A stretch of 64,000 bases of DNA from NCBI RefSeq assembly GCF_009696675.1, contig NZ_VULN01000004.1, positions 124,001-188,000 of the forward strand. Direction: 5' to 3'. The position numbers were made by a program, and so were the translations under genes. Below are positions 40,790 to 49,335 of this stretch, piece by piece; the stretch's first letter is position 1; each line of letters opens with the position of its first letter. Under the pieces are notes generated by a model. It saw only the letters and a program-made list of their open reading frames with translations. It made no database searches and had not been told where the DNA came from. The stretch comes from Acidaminococcus fermentans (GTDB lineage Bacteria > Bacillota > Negativicutes > Acidaminococcales > Acidaminococcaceae).

Positions 40790-42577
40790 TTATTTCTTGC
40801 TGCCCTGCCGCCGCACCCGGGGATCGGTGAACACGTATTCCAGGATGCTCTTGACAATGGGGGCTGCGGAAATGGTGCCGTAGCTGCCCTGTTCCACAAT
40901 GCACACCACCACCAGCTGGGGCTTCTTGGCCGGGGCATAGGCGATGAACCAGCCGTGTTCCAGTCCGTGGGGGTTTTCGGCGGTACCGGTTTTCCCGGCC
41001 ACCGGCACCGGCAGGTTCTTCAGGAAGGCGGCAGTGCCCCCTTCTTCCGTTACGGCTTCCAGGCCGTCCTGGATCAGCTTCAGGGTGGATTCAGAAATGG
41101 GCAGTTTCCCCTCTTCCTCCGGCTCGAAGGTCTTGGCCACGCTGCCGTCGTCATTGAGGATCTTGCTTACCAGATGGGGCTTGTACCGTTTCCCGTCGGT
41201 GGCCACGGCACTGAGCATTTCCGCCACCTGGATGGGGGTGGCCAGGGTGAAGCCCTGACCGATGGCAGTGTTGAAGGTATCCCCCAGGTACCATTCGTCA
41301 TCAAAGACCTTCTTCTTGTATTCCGGGGTGGCGATGAGTCCCTGGGCCTCCCCGTGGAGGTCGATGCCCGTGGTCTGGCCGAAGCCGAATTCCCGGGCGT
41401 ATTTGTCCAGCAGGTCGATGCCCACCCGGTTCCCCATTTCGTAGAAGTACACGTTGTCGGAAGCGGCCAGGGCCCGTTTGAAGTTGATGTACCCCAGGGC
41501 TTCCCCTCCGGCGTTCCGCATGTCGATGAGCCAGTGGCGGCCGGAGTCGTAGATCAGTTCATCCGGGGTCACTTTCTTTTCTTCCAGGGCCGCGGACCCG
41601 GTGACGATCTTGAAGGTGGATCCGGGAGGATATTCCCCGGCGATGACCTTGTCGGTCATGGGATGGAAGGGATCCGTATTCAGGTATTTCCAGTTCTTTT
41701 CGCTGATCCCGTTGACAAACCAGTTGGGATCGAATCCGGGACGGGACACCAGGGCCTTCACTTCCCCGTTGTTGGGATCCAGGGCCACCACGGCGCAGCC
41801 CCGGGCCCCGATGGCCTTCAGCTGCCGGTCCACCGCCTCTTCGGCGATCCGCTGGAGCTTGGCGTCGAGGGTGAGCACCAGCCCCTGGCCCGGTTTGGGA
41901 TCCACTTTGTCCATGATCTGGACCACCCGGCCTGCCACGTCCACTTCTTCCCGGTAGCTGCCGTCTTCTCCCCGGAGATAGGAATCGTAGTAGTTTTCCA
42001 GGCCGAATTTCCCGATGATGTCCCCGGCCTTCAGTTCACTGTAGGCTCCCTGGGAGATCTCATAATCACTGATTTCTCCCACATAGCCCAGGGCATGGAC
42101 TGCCAGTCCCTTGTTGGGATAATTCCGCACCGGCTGGACTTCCAGCATCACCCCGGGCAGATAGCGAAGGTTTTCCTCCACCTTGTCCACCACTTCCGGA
42201 GAGGCGTTCCGGACCAGACGGATGGGTTCCGAACTGCCTCCGGAGAGACGGATGGTCTCCTTGATGTCTTCCAGAGGCAGGTTCAGCAGCTGGCTCAGCC
42301 GTTCCAGGGTCTCTTCCCGGTACCCGTCGGTCCGGCGCACCAGGGACACCATGACCCCGGGCTTGTTGTTGGCCAGTTCTTCCCCGTTGCAGTCATAGAT
42401 GATGCCCCGGGGGGCCAGGATCCGGGTATAGCGGGTCCGGTTCCCTTCCGCCTGCCGGCGGTAAGTGGATCCCTTGACGATTTGCAGATAGAACATCCGT
42501 CCGATGAGGATCAGGATCACCAGGATGCCGGTGACCATCATGAACTCCAGACGGTAAGCATATTTTTTATTCAGCAC
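40790..42577 (-). CDS. mrdA: Penicillin-binding protein 2 (elongation transpeptidase)
   Basis: Class B PBP of 595 residues. A single N-terminal membrane helix (about 12-30), the PBP dimerisation region (LAPRGIIYDCNGEELA), and the transpeptidase domain with SxxK motif PPGSTFK, SxN motif AASDN and KTG motif AGKTGTAE. The start is GTG, with TAGGAG 6 nt upstream. It cross-links peptidoglycan together with RodA. Encoded between mreD and rodA. Confidence 0.94.
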   Translation of the reverse strand: MLNKKYAYRLEFMMVTGILVILILIGRMFYLQIVKGSTYRRQAEGNRTRYTRILAPRGIIYDCNGEELANNKPGVMVSLVRRTDGYREETLERLSQLLNLPLEDIKETIRLSGGSSEPIRLVRNASPEVVDKVEENLRYLPGVMLEVQPVRNYPNKGLAVHALGYVGEISDYEISQGAYSELKAGDIIGKFGLENYYDSYLRGEDGSYREEVDVAGRVVQIMDKVDPKPGQGLVLTLDAKLQRIAEEAVDRQLKAIGARGCAVVALDPNNGEVKALVSRPGFDPNWFVNGISEKNWKYLNTDPFHPMTDKVIAGEYPPGSTFKIVTGSAALEEKKVTPDELIYDSGRHWLIDMRNAGGEALGYINFKRALAASDNVYFYEMGNRVGIDLLDKYAREFGFGQTTGIDLHGEAQGLIATPEYKKKVFDDEWYLGDTFNTAIGQGFTLATPIQVAEMLSAVATDGKRYKPHLVSKILNDDGSVAKTFEPEEEGKLPISESTLKLIQDGLEAVTEEGGTAAFLKNLPVPVAGKTGTAENPHGLEHGWFIAYAPAKKPQLVVVCIVEQGSYGTISAAPIVKSILEYVFTDPRVRRQGSKK

Positions 42578-42586
42578 GGCAGACTC

Positions 42587-43099
42587 CTACAGATGATAGT
42601 AATAATCCATACGGCTGCGGACCCGTTTCTTCAGTCTGTGGTACAGGAACCACATGACAGGGGCCAGGACCAGGTTCCACCCCATAAGCTTCAGGGTCTG
42701 GAGGGCCAGGGGCAGGATCGGCAGCCAACGGCCCAGCATCACGCACAGGAACAGTCCCCGGGCCACCTGGAGCAGCAGGGTCACCAGAGCGGTGAGGATC
42801 AGATAGGTGGGCAGCCGGTCCACGAACATGTTCACCCGGTTCTTTCCGATCAGGTACCCCAGGGCCGCCCGGGTCACCATGTGCCAGCCGAAATAGCTGA
42901 AGGTGACAACGTCCAATAAAGCACCAATACCCAGTCCATACACTGCGCCGTTCCGTTTCCCCTGGTCCATGGCATAGAGCAGGAGAAACAACAGCAGCAA
43001 GTCCGGGGACTGGGTGGTGTTGAAAAAGAGGAACCAGTGATTTTCCAGAGTGAACAGAAACAGGGTGAAAAACAGCCAGGCAAGGGCAACGATCACCAT
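42587..43099 (-). CDS. mreD: Rod shape-determining protein MreD
   Basis: Membrane protein of 170 residues with five or so predicted helices (VIVALAWLFFTLFLFTLENH at the start). It is identified by its hydrophobic profile, size and its place between mreC (1-nt overlap) and mrdA (9-nt gap). It links MreC to the peptidoglycan machinery. MreD sequences are poorly conserved, so context carries much of the call. Confidence 0.88.
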   Translation of the reverse strand: MVIVALAWLFFTLFLFTLENHWFLFFNTTQSPDLLLLFLLLYAMDQGKRNGAVYGLGIGALLDVVTFSYFGWHMVTRAALGYLIGKNRVNMFVDRLPTYLILTALVTLLLQVARGLFLCVMLGRWLPILPLALQTLKLMGWNLVLAPVMWFLYHRLKKRVRSRMDYYYHL

Positions 43100-43989
43100 T
43101 ATTTCCCTCCTTTGCCGGACTGGGCATCCGGATCTTTCCCCTCGTTACGGAGGAAATCCGCAAACCCCTGGAAGTTGGTGATGACCCGGGCTTCTTCCAG
43201 ATGGCTGTAATCCACGGAAGGAGCGATGGTGGCCATTTTGGTAAGGCCGCCGGTATCCATCTGGACATCTTCCACGGTACCGATCACCAGCCCTTCCGGA
43301 TGGTAGCCGCTGTAGCCGCTGGTCACAATGGTGTCTCCGGGCAGGATGTCCGCATTCCGGCTGAGATTCCGCATTTCCAGCAGCAGATCCGGTCCGGCCA
43401 CCCCGTTGACGATTCCCGCCGCCCGGGAATCCCCCCGGAGGTTCAGGCCCCCGATCCGGCTCCGGGGACTGGAAATCAGCAGCACCTTGGCCATGTGGGG
43501 ATAGACTCCGTCCACAATGCCGATGAGCCCGGAGGCATTCACCACCGGCATGTTCACCTGGAGCCCGTCATCTTTTCCCCGGTCGATGAGGATCACATCC
43601 TTGAAATCTCCCAGATCCCGGCTGATCACCTTGGCGGACACCATGTTCCACTGGGGATGGAGGCTGCTGAACTTCAGCAGTTTCCCCAGCCGCTGGTTCT
43701 CCGCCTTCATGCCGATCAGTTCCGCATTGTTCTGGCGCAGCTCTTCATTTTCCTTTTTCAGGGCGGCATTTTCCTTTTCCAGGGCCGTCTTGGAGGCAAA
43801 ATAATTCCCGGTGCCTTTGAAACCGCCGCCGATGCCTCCCACCACAAAGCTGATGGGCCGGGTCAGGGTGGTCAGCACCGTATTCACGGCAGGGAACCGG
43901 TGGAAAGCATCCCATACCAGCCCCACCACCAGCAGGATGGCCGCCGCCAATACCCCCAGTCTGACTTTCTGTTCCTTCCTCATTCGCAC
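43099..43989 (-). CDS. mreC: Rod shape-determining protein MreC
   Basis: A 296-residue membrane-anchored protein. One transmembrane helix (about 13-30) is followed by a coiled coil (ALEKENAALKKENEELRQNN, residues about 68-105) and the beta-barrel periplasmic domain (VNMPVVNASGLIGIVDGV, GYSGYHPEGLVIGTV). The start is GTG at 43989, 7 nt after GGAG; the ATG two codons later is too far. It organises PBP2 and RodA around MreB. Confidence 0.94.
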   Translation of the reverse strand: MRMRKEQKVRLGVLAAAILLVVGLVWDAFHRFPAVNTVLTTLTRPISFVVGGIGGGFKGTGNYFASKTALEKENAALKKENEELRQNNAELIGMKAENQRLGKLLKFSSLHPQWNMVSAKVISRDLGDFKDVILIDRGKDDGLQVNMPVVNASGLIGIVDGVYPHMAKVLLISSPRSRIGGLNLRGDSRAAGIVNGVAGPDLLLEMRNLSRNADILPGDTIVTSGYSGYHPEGLVIGTVEDVQMDTGGLTKMATIAPSVDYSHLEEARVITNFQGFADFLRNEGKDPDAQSGKGGK

Positions 43990-44002
43990 TGCTTCTCTCC
44001 AT

Positions 44003-45034
44003 TTACACGTTCCGGCGGGGACGGGGTCCCTTCCGGAACAGATTCATATTCCCGGCGGCAATGCCGGTTCCCTTGGCTCCGCAGGTCAGGGCGTTTTCCG
44101 CCACCCACACTTTCAGGCCGGTTTCCCGGGCCAGGAGCCAGTCAAAATTCCGCAGCAGGGCTCCGCCCCCTGTAAGGACGATGCCCCGTTCCGCCACATC
44201 CCGGGCCAGCAGGTCTGGCAGCTGTTCCAGGAGGGCCAGGACACAGTTCACCATCTTGTGGACCGGTTCCCACAGGGCCTCCCGGAGCTGGTTCTGATCG
44301 ATGGTCACCCGCCGGGGGAGCCCGGTGATCAGGTCCCGGCCCCGAAGGTCCATATAGGCCGGAGGCGCAGTCTCCCGGACCGTGCCGATCTCGATCTTCA
44401 CCTGCTCCGCCTGGAGGGTCCCGATAAGAAGATTATACTTTTTCCGGCTGTACTGGACAAGGGCCTGGTCCAGGCTCCGTCCTCCCTGGCGGAGGAGCCG
44501 GCTGAGAGCAATCTTTCCCTGGGTGAGCACCGCCGCTTCCGTGGCCCCTGCCCCCATATCCACCACCAGGCAGCTTTTGGTCTCCCGGACCGGGATCCCG
44601 GCTCCCAGGGCTGCCGCCAGAGGGGCTTCCAACAGGTAAGCCTCCCCGGCTCCCGCTTCCATGGCCGCATCCAGCACCGCCCGGCGCTCCACGCTGTTCA
44701 CCCCGCAGGGCACCGTAAGCACCAGCCGGGGCCGGAACAAAGGCCGTTTCCCCAGGGCCTGGCGGAGGAATCCCCTGAGCATCTGCCGGGTCAGGTCGAA
44801 GTCGGCGATGACCCCGTCCTGGAGCGGCCGGACCACCTGGATTCCCTCCGGGGTCCGTCCCAGCATCTGCCGGGCCTCCTGACCCAGGGCCAGGATCTTT
44901 CTCCGGCCCCGGTCCAGGGCCACGGCGGTGGGTTGGTCCAGTACGATACCCTCGTCCCGGAGACAGATCCGGGTATGGTCCGTGCCCAGATCCACTCCCA
45001 GATCCGTGGAAAAAGATCCCATTAGATCCAGCAT
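44003..45034 (-). CDS. mreB: MreB-family actin-like protein
   Basis: Actin-fold protein of 343 residues, the usual MreB length. Phosphate 1 motif DLGVDLGTDHTRICL (residues 11-25), phosphate 2 VDMGAGATEAAVL (near 156), and adenosine motif IVLTGGGALLRNFD (near 282). It replaces the usual GTANT of MreB with GTDHT and EPSVVA with QPTAVA, so it is somewhat divergent. The ATG 8 nt after AAAGGAGG is used; an overlapping ATG in another frame stops after five codons. First of the mreBCD-mrdA-rodA run. Confidence 0.9.
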   Translation of the reverse strand: MLDLMGSFSTDLGVDLGTDHTRICLRDEGIVLDQPTAVALDRGRRKILALGQEARQMLGRTPEGIQVVRPLQDGVIADFDLTRQMLRGFLRQALGKRPLFRPRLVLTVPCGVNSVERRAVLDAAMEAGAGEAYLLEAPLAAALGAGIPVRETKSCLVVDMGAGATEAAVLTQGKIALSRLLRQGGRSLDQALVQYSRKKYNLLIGTLQAEQVKIEIGTVRETAPPAYMDLRGRDLITGLPRRVTIDQNQLREALWEPVHKMVNCVLALLEQLPDLLARDVAERGIVLTGGGALLRNFDWLLARETGLKVWVAENALTCGAKGTGIAAGNMNLFRKGPRPRRNV

Positions 45035-45049
45035 GCCATGTTCCTCCTT

Positions 45050-45736
45050 TTACAACAATCCGTGTTCCTTGAAACTGTAATAGACCCCGTCTCCAATGAT
45101 CAGATGATCCACCAGAGGGATCCCCATCACCTTCCCCGTATCCCACAGGGTCCGGGTCAGGCTCCTGTCCTCCCGGCTGGGGGTGGGGTCCCCGGAAGGA
45201 TGGTTGTGGACCGCCAGGATGGCGGCTGCATGGTGGAGCAGCGCCGGGGCAAAAGCCTCCCGGGGATGGACCACTGAGGCATTGAGAGACCCCTCAGAAA
45301 TGGGTTCGATGCCAGTGACCTTCCCCTTGCTGTTCAGCAGCACCACCAGAAAATGTTCATGATTCTCATACCGGAGCCGGGGCATCACCAGCATGGCTCC
45401 GTCTTCCGGACAGTGGATGGTCTGGAAGGGTTGGGTTTCCGCCCCTGCCAGCCGCCGTCCCAGTTCCAGGGCCGCCAGGATCACCGCAGCCTTGGCAGGC
45501 CCGATGCCGGCAATCCGGGTCAGTTCCCGGGGGTCCTGGGTCCGGGCCAGCCGGGCATCCTTCAGCAGATCCCCCGTCAGTTCCCGGGCAATATCCAGGG
45601 CCGAATGTTCCTTTCTCCCGGTGCCGATCAGGATGGCCAGCAGTTCCGTAATGGCAAGGGCTTCAGGTCCCTTGGCCAGGAGCCGTTCCCGGGGCCGTTC
45701 CTCCGGAAGCATCTCCCGGATCAGATAGTGTGTCAT
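45050..45736 (-). CDS. radC: RadC-family JAMM/MPN-domain protein
   Basis: A 228-residue protein with an N-terminal helix-hairpin-helix region (RIAGIGPAKAAVILAALELG, about 75-95) and a JAB1/MPN domain whose metal motif is HNHPSGDPTPSRED. Historically annotated as a DNA-repair protein, but the true role is uncertain. Its first 74 nt overlap the 3' end of maf. It lies upstream of mreB, as in many Firmicutes. Confidence 0.92.
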   Translation of the reverse strand: MTHYLIREMLPEERPRERLLAKGPEALAITELLAILIGTGRKEHSALDIARELTGDLLKDARLARTQDPRELTRIAGIGPAKAAVILAALELGRRLAGAETQPFQTIHCPEDGAMLVMPRLRYENHEHFLVVLLNSKGKVTGIEPISEGSLNASVVHPREAFAPALLHHAAAILAVHNHPSGDPTPSREDRSLTRTLWDTGKVMGIPLVDHLIIGDGVYYSFKEHGLL

Positions 45737-46298
45737 GTCTTGTCACGTCCAATTCTGCAAATAATTTCTTCAAAGGGGCAAGAGGGAGTCCCACCACATT
45801 GGTGTAGGACCCCTGGATGGAAGGAATGAACAAGGCGGCTTTCCCCTGGATGCCGTAGGCTCCGGCCTTGTCCAGGGGTTCCCCGGTAGCAATGTACCAG
45901 GCAATGTCTTTTTCAGAAAGAGGAGAAAACTCCACCTTCGTGGTCTCCACATGGGTCCGGACCTGTCCTTGGAAGAACAGGGCCATCCCTGTCAGTACCC
46001 GGTGGGTCCGGCCGCTGAGTTTCCGGAGCATGCGGGCTGCTTCCGCCCTGTCCCGGGGTTTTCCCAGGATCTCCCCGTCCAGGGCCACCACCGTGTCCGC
46101 CGCCAGGATGGGCACCCGGTCCCCCAGCCGGTCCCGGACTTCCCGGCCTTTGGCCAGCGCGTTGGCCAGCACCAGCTGTTCCGGGGTGGCATCGTTTTTT
46201 TCTTCTTCTCCCCGGCTCACCACCACCCGGGGCTCCAGGCCGATCTGCCGGAGCAGTTCCAGGCGCCGGGGTGAACCGGAGGCCAGTATCAGTTCCAT
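45663..46298 (-). CDS. maf: Maf-family nucleotide pyrophosphatase
   Basis: House-cleaning nucleoside triphosphate pyrophosphatase of 211 residues. It begins ELILASGSPRRLELL, the Maf signature, and has LAADTVVALDGEILGKP and a GKAALFIPSIQGSYTNVVGLPL motif. The last about 30 residues (rich in Gly, Ala, Pro, Thr) exceed the usual length and overlap the radC start in another frame, so they are probably a recent extension by stop-codon loss. ATG at 46298 is chosen over 46307 for its ribosome-site spacing. Confidence 0.92.
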   Translation of the reverse strand: MELILASGSPRRLELLRQIGLEPRVVVSRGEEEKNDATPEQLVLANALAKGREVRDRLGDRVPILAADTVVALDGEILGKPRDRAEAARMLRKLSGRTHRVLTGMALFFQGQVRTHVETTKVEFSPLSEKDIAWYIATGEPLDKAGAYGIQGKAALFIPSIQGSYTNVVGLPLAPLKKLFAELDVTRHDTLSDPGDASGGTAPGTAPGQGT

Positions 46299-46311
46299 AA
46301 CGAGCATTCTC

Positions 46312-46575
46312 CTATAACTTGTGAAACAGAATCCCTGCCAGGATCATGCCCAGGATGGCTGCCAGATTGGGAGAAAATTCCACACCGGCGGTCACCTTGG
46401 CCACATAAAGGTCCATGGTGGAAGGGGGAATGGTCAGCACCTGATATTTCCGCACCAGGAAATCGGTGGCTCCGCCCAGAGGCTGGGAAGCCTGGAGACT
46501 GTCCCCCAGAAGGCCTCCCATGACGGCACCGGCTGCCAGGACCAGCAGCAGGGTCAGATGGTTTTTCCCCAACAT
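46312..46575 (-). CDS. DUF4321 small membrane protein
   Basis: An 87-residue protein with two predicted membrane helices (LLLVLAAGAVMGGLLGD at the start and LAAILGMILAGILFHKL at the end) separated by a short outside loop. This pattern and its position next to maf/mreB fit the DUF4321 family found in Clostridia and Negativicutes. The function is unknown. It lies 3 nt after the RseC-like gene and 13 nt before maf. Confidence 0.8.
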   Translation of the reverse strand: MLGKNHLTLLLVLAAGAVMGGLLGDSLQASQPLGGATDFLVRKYQVLTIPPSTMDLYVAKVTAGVEFSPNLAAILGMILAGILFHKL

Positions 46576-46578
46576 GGT

Positions 46579-47016
46579 TTAAACCTCCACTTTTTTCCCT
46601 TTGGCGTCGTAAATCTCCCCATCGCTGAAATAGCCGGTGATGGTCCACTGTTCCACCTTGGTCCGGACACTCTTCTTGAAGTTCCGGGCATAGACCAGCC
46701 CCAGGGCCAGCCACACCAGAGTGCTGAGCACCACGATCTGCCACACGGGAGCAGAGAAAAAATGGGCTATGGCCCGGCCGAAAGCCGCACCGGCCAGGGC
46801 GGTGAGCACCGGGATCCCGTACACGATCATCTGGGCCTTCTTTTCATCCAGGGACTGTTTCCCCACGATCACCCGGGTGCCCCGTTTGGCTTCGCAGGCA
46901 TTCCAGCAGTCCAGCATCTTGGGCCGCTGTTCCCCCGGTCTCTGTTCGATTTTCACCTTGGCCCGCTGTTTGTTGACTGCGATGACCTTTCCCACATACA
47001 CATTGTTGTTGCTCAT
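46579..47016 (-). CDS. RseC/MucC-like (SoxR-reducing system) membrane protein
   Basis: A 145-residue protein with an N-terminal beta-rich part containing Cys37 and Cys41 (MLDCWNACEAKRG) followed by two membrane helices (about 68-105, IVYGIPVLTALAGAAFG and IVVLSTLVWLALGLVYA), the layout of the RseC/MucC family that is linked to Rnf-type electron transfer or anti-sigma control. The C-terminal 35 residues (YFSDGEIYDAKGKKVEV) are outside the usual pattern. First gene of the long minus-strand cluster to cca. Function is inferred by family only. Confidence 0.7.
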   Translation of the reverse strand: MSNNNVYVGKVIAVNKQRAKVKIEQRPGEQRPKMLDCWNACEAKRGTRVIVGKQSLDEKKAQMIVYGIPVLTALAGAAFGRAIAHFFSAPVWQIVVLSTLVWLALGLVYARNFKKSVRTKVEQWTITGYFSDGEIYDAKGKKVEV

Positions 47017-47031
47017 ACTATGACTCCTTTG

Positions 47032-47529
47032 TTATTCTGGAAATTCCAGGTACTGTTTGGGGAACCGCCGGGCCAGCCGGTCCATCAGCTCATCGCTGGA
47101 TTTGAACAGCAGGCCGCAGAGTTTTCCATTCTCCCGGTACACCAGGATCCGCTGGGGATTGGGATCCACGGAAGAATACCGGTGGACATATTTTTTAATG
47201 GAGGTCTTCCGGAAAAAGCTCCGTTTGTAATGGTTGGAAAAACTTTCCAGGTCCTTCAGGTAAACGGTCATCCGCCGTTCCAGCCCCAGGCCGTACATGA
47301 CCACGATCAGCTTGTCGCTGGTGAGCTGGATGCTGTACTGGAACAGGCAGCGCCAGCACCAGAGGATCACAAACAGCAGGTTGTACCCCCAGCCCATGAT
47401 ACTCAATTGGCCCAGAGCAAAAGTATGATACCCTTCATAGGCCCAGCTGAGGGCAATGAGAGCCAGGGTCCCCCACTGATACAGTCTCCGCTCCCGGCTG
47501 GTTGTCGAAAATTCCTTGTATGCTTCCAA
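47032..47529 (-). CDS. Two-helix membrane protein with PH-like C-terminal domain, function unknown
   Basis: About 165 residues. Two membrane helices (LALIALSWAYEGYHTF and IMGWGYNLLFVILWCW) are followed by a beta-rich part (SDKLIVVMYGLGLERRMTVYL and later RILVYRENGKLCGLLFK) resembling bacterial PH-like domains. The longer ATG-started forms upstream overlap a TATAAT -10 at about 47577-47582, which would be their own promoter, so the TTG at 47529 with AAAGGAG 6-7 nt upstream is preferred. Possibly co-transcribed with the RseC-like gene. The family is not firmly recognised. Confidence 0.6.
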   Translation of the reverse strand: MEAYKEFSTTSRERRLYQWGTLALIALSWAYEGYHTFALGQLSIMGWGYNLLFVILWCWRCLFQYSIQLTSDKLIVVMYGLGLERRMTVYLKDLESFSNHYKRSFFRKTSIKKYVHRYSSVDPNPQRILVYRENGKLCGLLFKSSDELMDRLARRFPKQYLEFPE

Positions 47530-47617
47530 AATATTCTCCTTTGGGCTTTTCCGCCGACAAAAAAACATATCCCTTTTATTATAGCAAAAATCCCCCCAAT
47601 AGAAAGGTGTTTTCTGC

Positions 47618-47648
47618 AAAAAAAGAGCTGCTGCCGAAGCAACAGCTC
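47618..47648 (-). terminator. Terminator of the mmdA/gcdDCB operon
   Basis: GAGCTGTTGC-TTCG-GCAGCAGCTC on the minus strand, an UUCG tetraloop hairpin, followed by TTTTTTT. Confidence 0.93.
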
Positions 47649-47664
47649 AAAAAACTTTTGTTTT

Positions 47665-48792
47665 TTATTTGCCGCCCACCATGGCCAGCATGGTACCGGC
47701 TGCAACAGCCGTACCGATAACACCGGCCACGTTGGGGCCCATGGCGTGCATCAGCAGGAAGTTGCCAGGGTCAGCCTGCTGTCCCACAACCTGGGACACA
47801 CGGGCAGCCATAGGCACTGCGGATACACCAGCAGAACCGATCAGCGGGTTGGTCTTGCCGCCGTCCAGCTTGCTCATCAGCTTGCCGAACAGCACACCGC
47901 CGGCGGTGCCGCCGATAAAGGCAACCAGACCCAGGCAGATGATTTCGATGGTCTGCAAGGTCAGGAAGCTTTCGGCCTTCATGGTCAGGCCGGTACCGGT
48001 GGCCAGCATGATGGTCACACTGTTCATCAGGGCATTTTGTGCCGTGTCAGACAGACGGTCCATACAGCCAGATTCGGTGAACAGGTTCCCCAGCATCAGC
48101 ATCCCGATCAAAGAGCATACGGAAGGCAGCAGCAGGGAAATGAAAATGGTGGTGACAATGGGGAACACCACTTTTTCAAAGTGGGTCACCGTACGCAGCT
48201 GGGCCATTTTGATCTTCCGTTCTTCCTTGGAGGTGAACAGTTTCATCACAGGCGGCTGGATCAGAGGCACCAGGGACATGTAGGAATAAGCGGCCACGGC
48301 GATGGCGCCCAGCAGATGGGGAGCCATCTTGGAAGCCAGGTAAATGGAAGTCGGGCCGTCAGCACCACCGATGATCCCGATGGCGGAAGCTTCCTTCACA
48401 TTGAAGCCCAGGAGCATGGCCCCCAGCAGAGCCACAAACACACCGATCTGGGCAGCAGCACCCAGCAGCAGGGTCTTGGGGTTGGCAATCAGCGGACCAA
48501 AGTCGGTCATGGCCCCTACGCCCATGAAAATCAGCGGAGGGAAGATTTCGTATTTGATCCCGCCCAGGATCAGCTGCATAACGCCGGGATCGGTTTCGAA
48601 CCCGGTCCGGGGTACGTTGGCCAGAATGCACCCGAAGGCGATCGGGCTCAGCAGCAGGGGTTCAAAGCCTTTGACGATGGCCAGGTACAGCAGGATGCAC
48701 CCTACCAGCATCATCACGGCATTGCCCCAGGTAAAAGCCACAAACCCACTGTCCTGGATGACAGAGGTCAGGGCTACCACAAAAGCATCCAT
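47665..48792 (-). CDS. gcdB: Sodium-translocating decarboxylase, beta subunit (glutaconyl-CoA decarboxylase)
   Basis: Integral membrane subunit of 375 residues with about nine helices. It decarboxylates carboxybiotin and couples this to outward Na+ transport. The OadB/MmdB/GcdB signatures GGADGPTSIYLASK and NPLIGSAGVSAVPMAAR and a conserved GGIKYEIFPPLIFMGVGAMTDFG loop are present. Last gene of the mmdA-gcdD-gcdC-gcdB operon. It supplies the sodium gradient that is the energy gain of glutamate fermentation. Confidence 0.95.
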   Translation of the reverse strand: MDAFVVALTSVIQDSGFVAFTWGNAVMMLVGCILLYLAIVKGFEPLLLSPIAFGCILANVPRTGFETDPGVMQLILGGIKYEIFPPLIFMGVGAMTDFGPLIANPKTLLLGAAAQIGVFVALLGAMLLGFNVKEASAIGIIGGADGPTSIYLASKMAPHLLGAIAVAAYSYMSLVPLIQPPVMKLFTSKEERKIKMAQLRTVTHFEKVVFPIVTTIFISLLLPSVCSLIGMLMLGNLFTESGCMDRLSDTAQNALMNSVTIMLATGTGLTMKAESFLTLQTIEIICLGLVAFIGGTAGGVLFGKLMSKLDGGKTNPLIGSAGVSAVPMAARVSQVVGQQADPGNFLLMHAMGPNVAGVIGTAVAAGTMLAMVGGK

Positions 48793-48827
48793 GTTCTAAA
48801 ATCCTCCTTTATGTTCGGAGACGATGA

Positions 48828-49265
48828 TTAGAGAATAACCATTACGTCGCCGGTGGCTACGGTATCGCCAGCGTTTACGCGGACTTCGGAAACCGTGCCA
48901 TCTTCAGGAGCCATGATTTCATTCTGCATCTTCATAGCTTCCAGGATCAGCAGAACATCGCCGGCTTCCACTTTGTCGCCGGGTTTTACGTTAACGGACA
49001 GAATCTTGCCGGGCATGGGAGCGGATACGGTTACGGAGCCGGCAGGAGCAGCAGCGGCCGGTTTGGCAGCGGGAGCAGGAGCAGCAGCAGGAGCAGCGGC
49101 AGGAGCCGGAGCGGGAGCAGCAGCAGGAGCAGCAGCTACAGGAGCCGGAGCAGGAGCAGCAGCAGGAGCGGCAGGGGCAGCAGGAGCTGCGGTTACAGCG
49201 CCGCCAACTTCTTCAACTTCTACGGTGTAAACAGTACCGTTAACGTTAACATTAAATTTTCTCAT
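48828..49265 (-). CDS. gcdC: Biotin carrier subunit (gamma) of the sodium-pumping decarboxylase
   Basis: A 145-residue biotinylated carrier. Residues 1-23 form a short folded start, about 24-75 are a low-complexity Ala/Pro linker (PAPAPVAAAPAAAPAPAP type), and about 76-145 are the biotinyl domain with the biotin lysine in EAMKM. It shuttles carboxyl groups from the alpha subunit to GcdB. The linker gives the swing needed and, being repetitive DNA, can change length by slippage. Confidence 0.95.
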   Translation of the reverse strand: MRKFNVNVNGTVYTVEVEEVGGAVTAAPAAPAAPAAAPAPAPVAAAPAAAPAPAPAAAPAAAPAPAAKPAAAAPAGSVTVSAPMPGKILSVNVKPGDKVEAGDVLLILEAMKMQNEIMAPEDGTVSEVRVNAGDTVATGDVMVIL

Positions 49266-49335
49266 GAGAATACCCTCCTAAACAGTTTTCAAGTTGTTTG
49301 ATTTTGTGGATAATGAACCGTCCCTCAACAGTTCA

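Noticed and set aside
39662-42919. Plus-strand open frame of 1085 codons opposite rodA, mrdA and mreD
   Set aside because: It is the antisense of well-conserved genes, has low-complexity His/Gln/Pro-rich composition and no recognisable domain; GC-rich codon bias removes stops from this frame.
46321-48831. Plus-strand open frame of 836 codons opposite gcdB and neighbours
   Set aside because: It crosses several clear minus-strand genes and a terminator and resembles no protein family.
49040-49190. Tandem repeat array in gcdC as a CRISPR or minisatellite
   Set aside because: The repeats encode the Ala/Pro linker of the biotin carrier in frame, which is a known property of these subunits.
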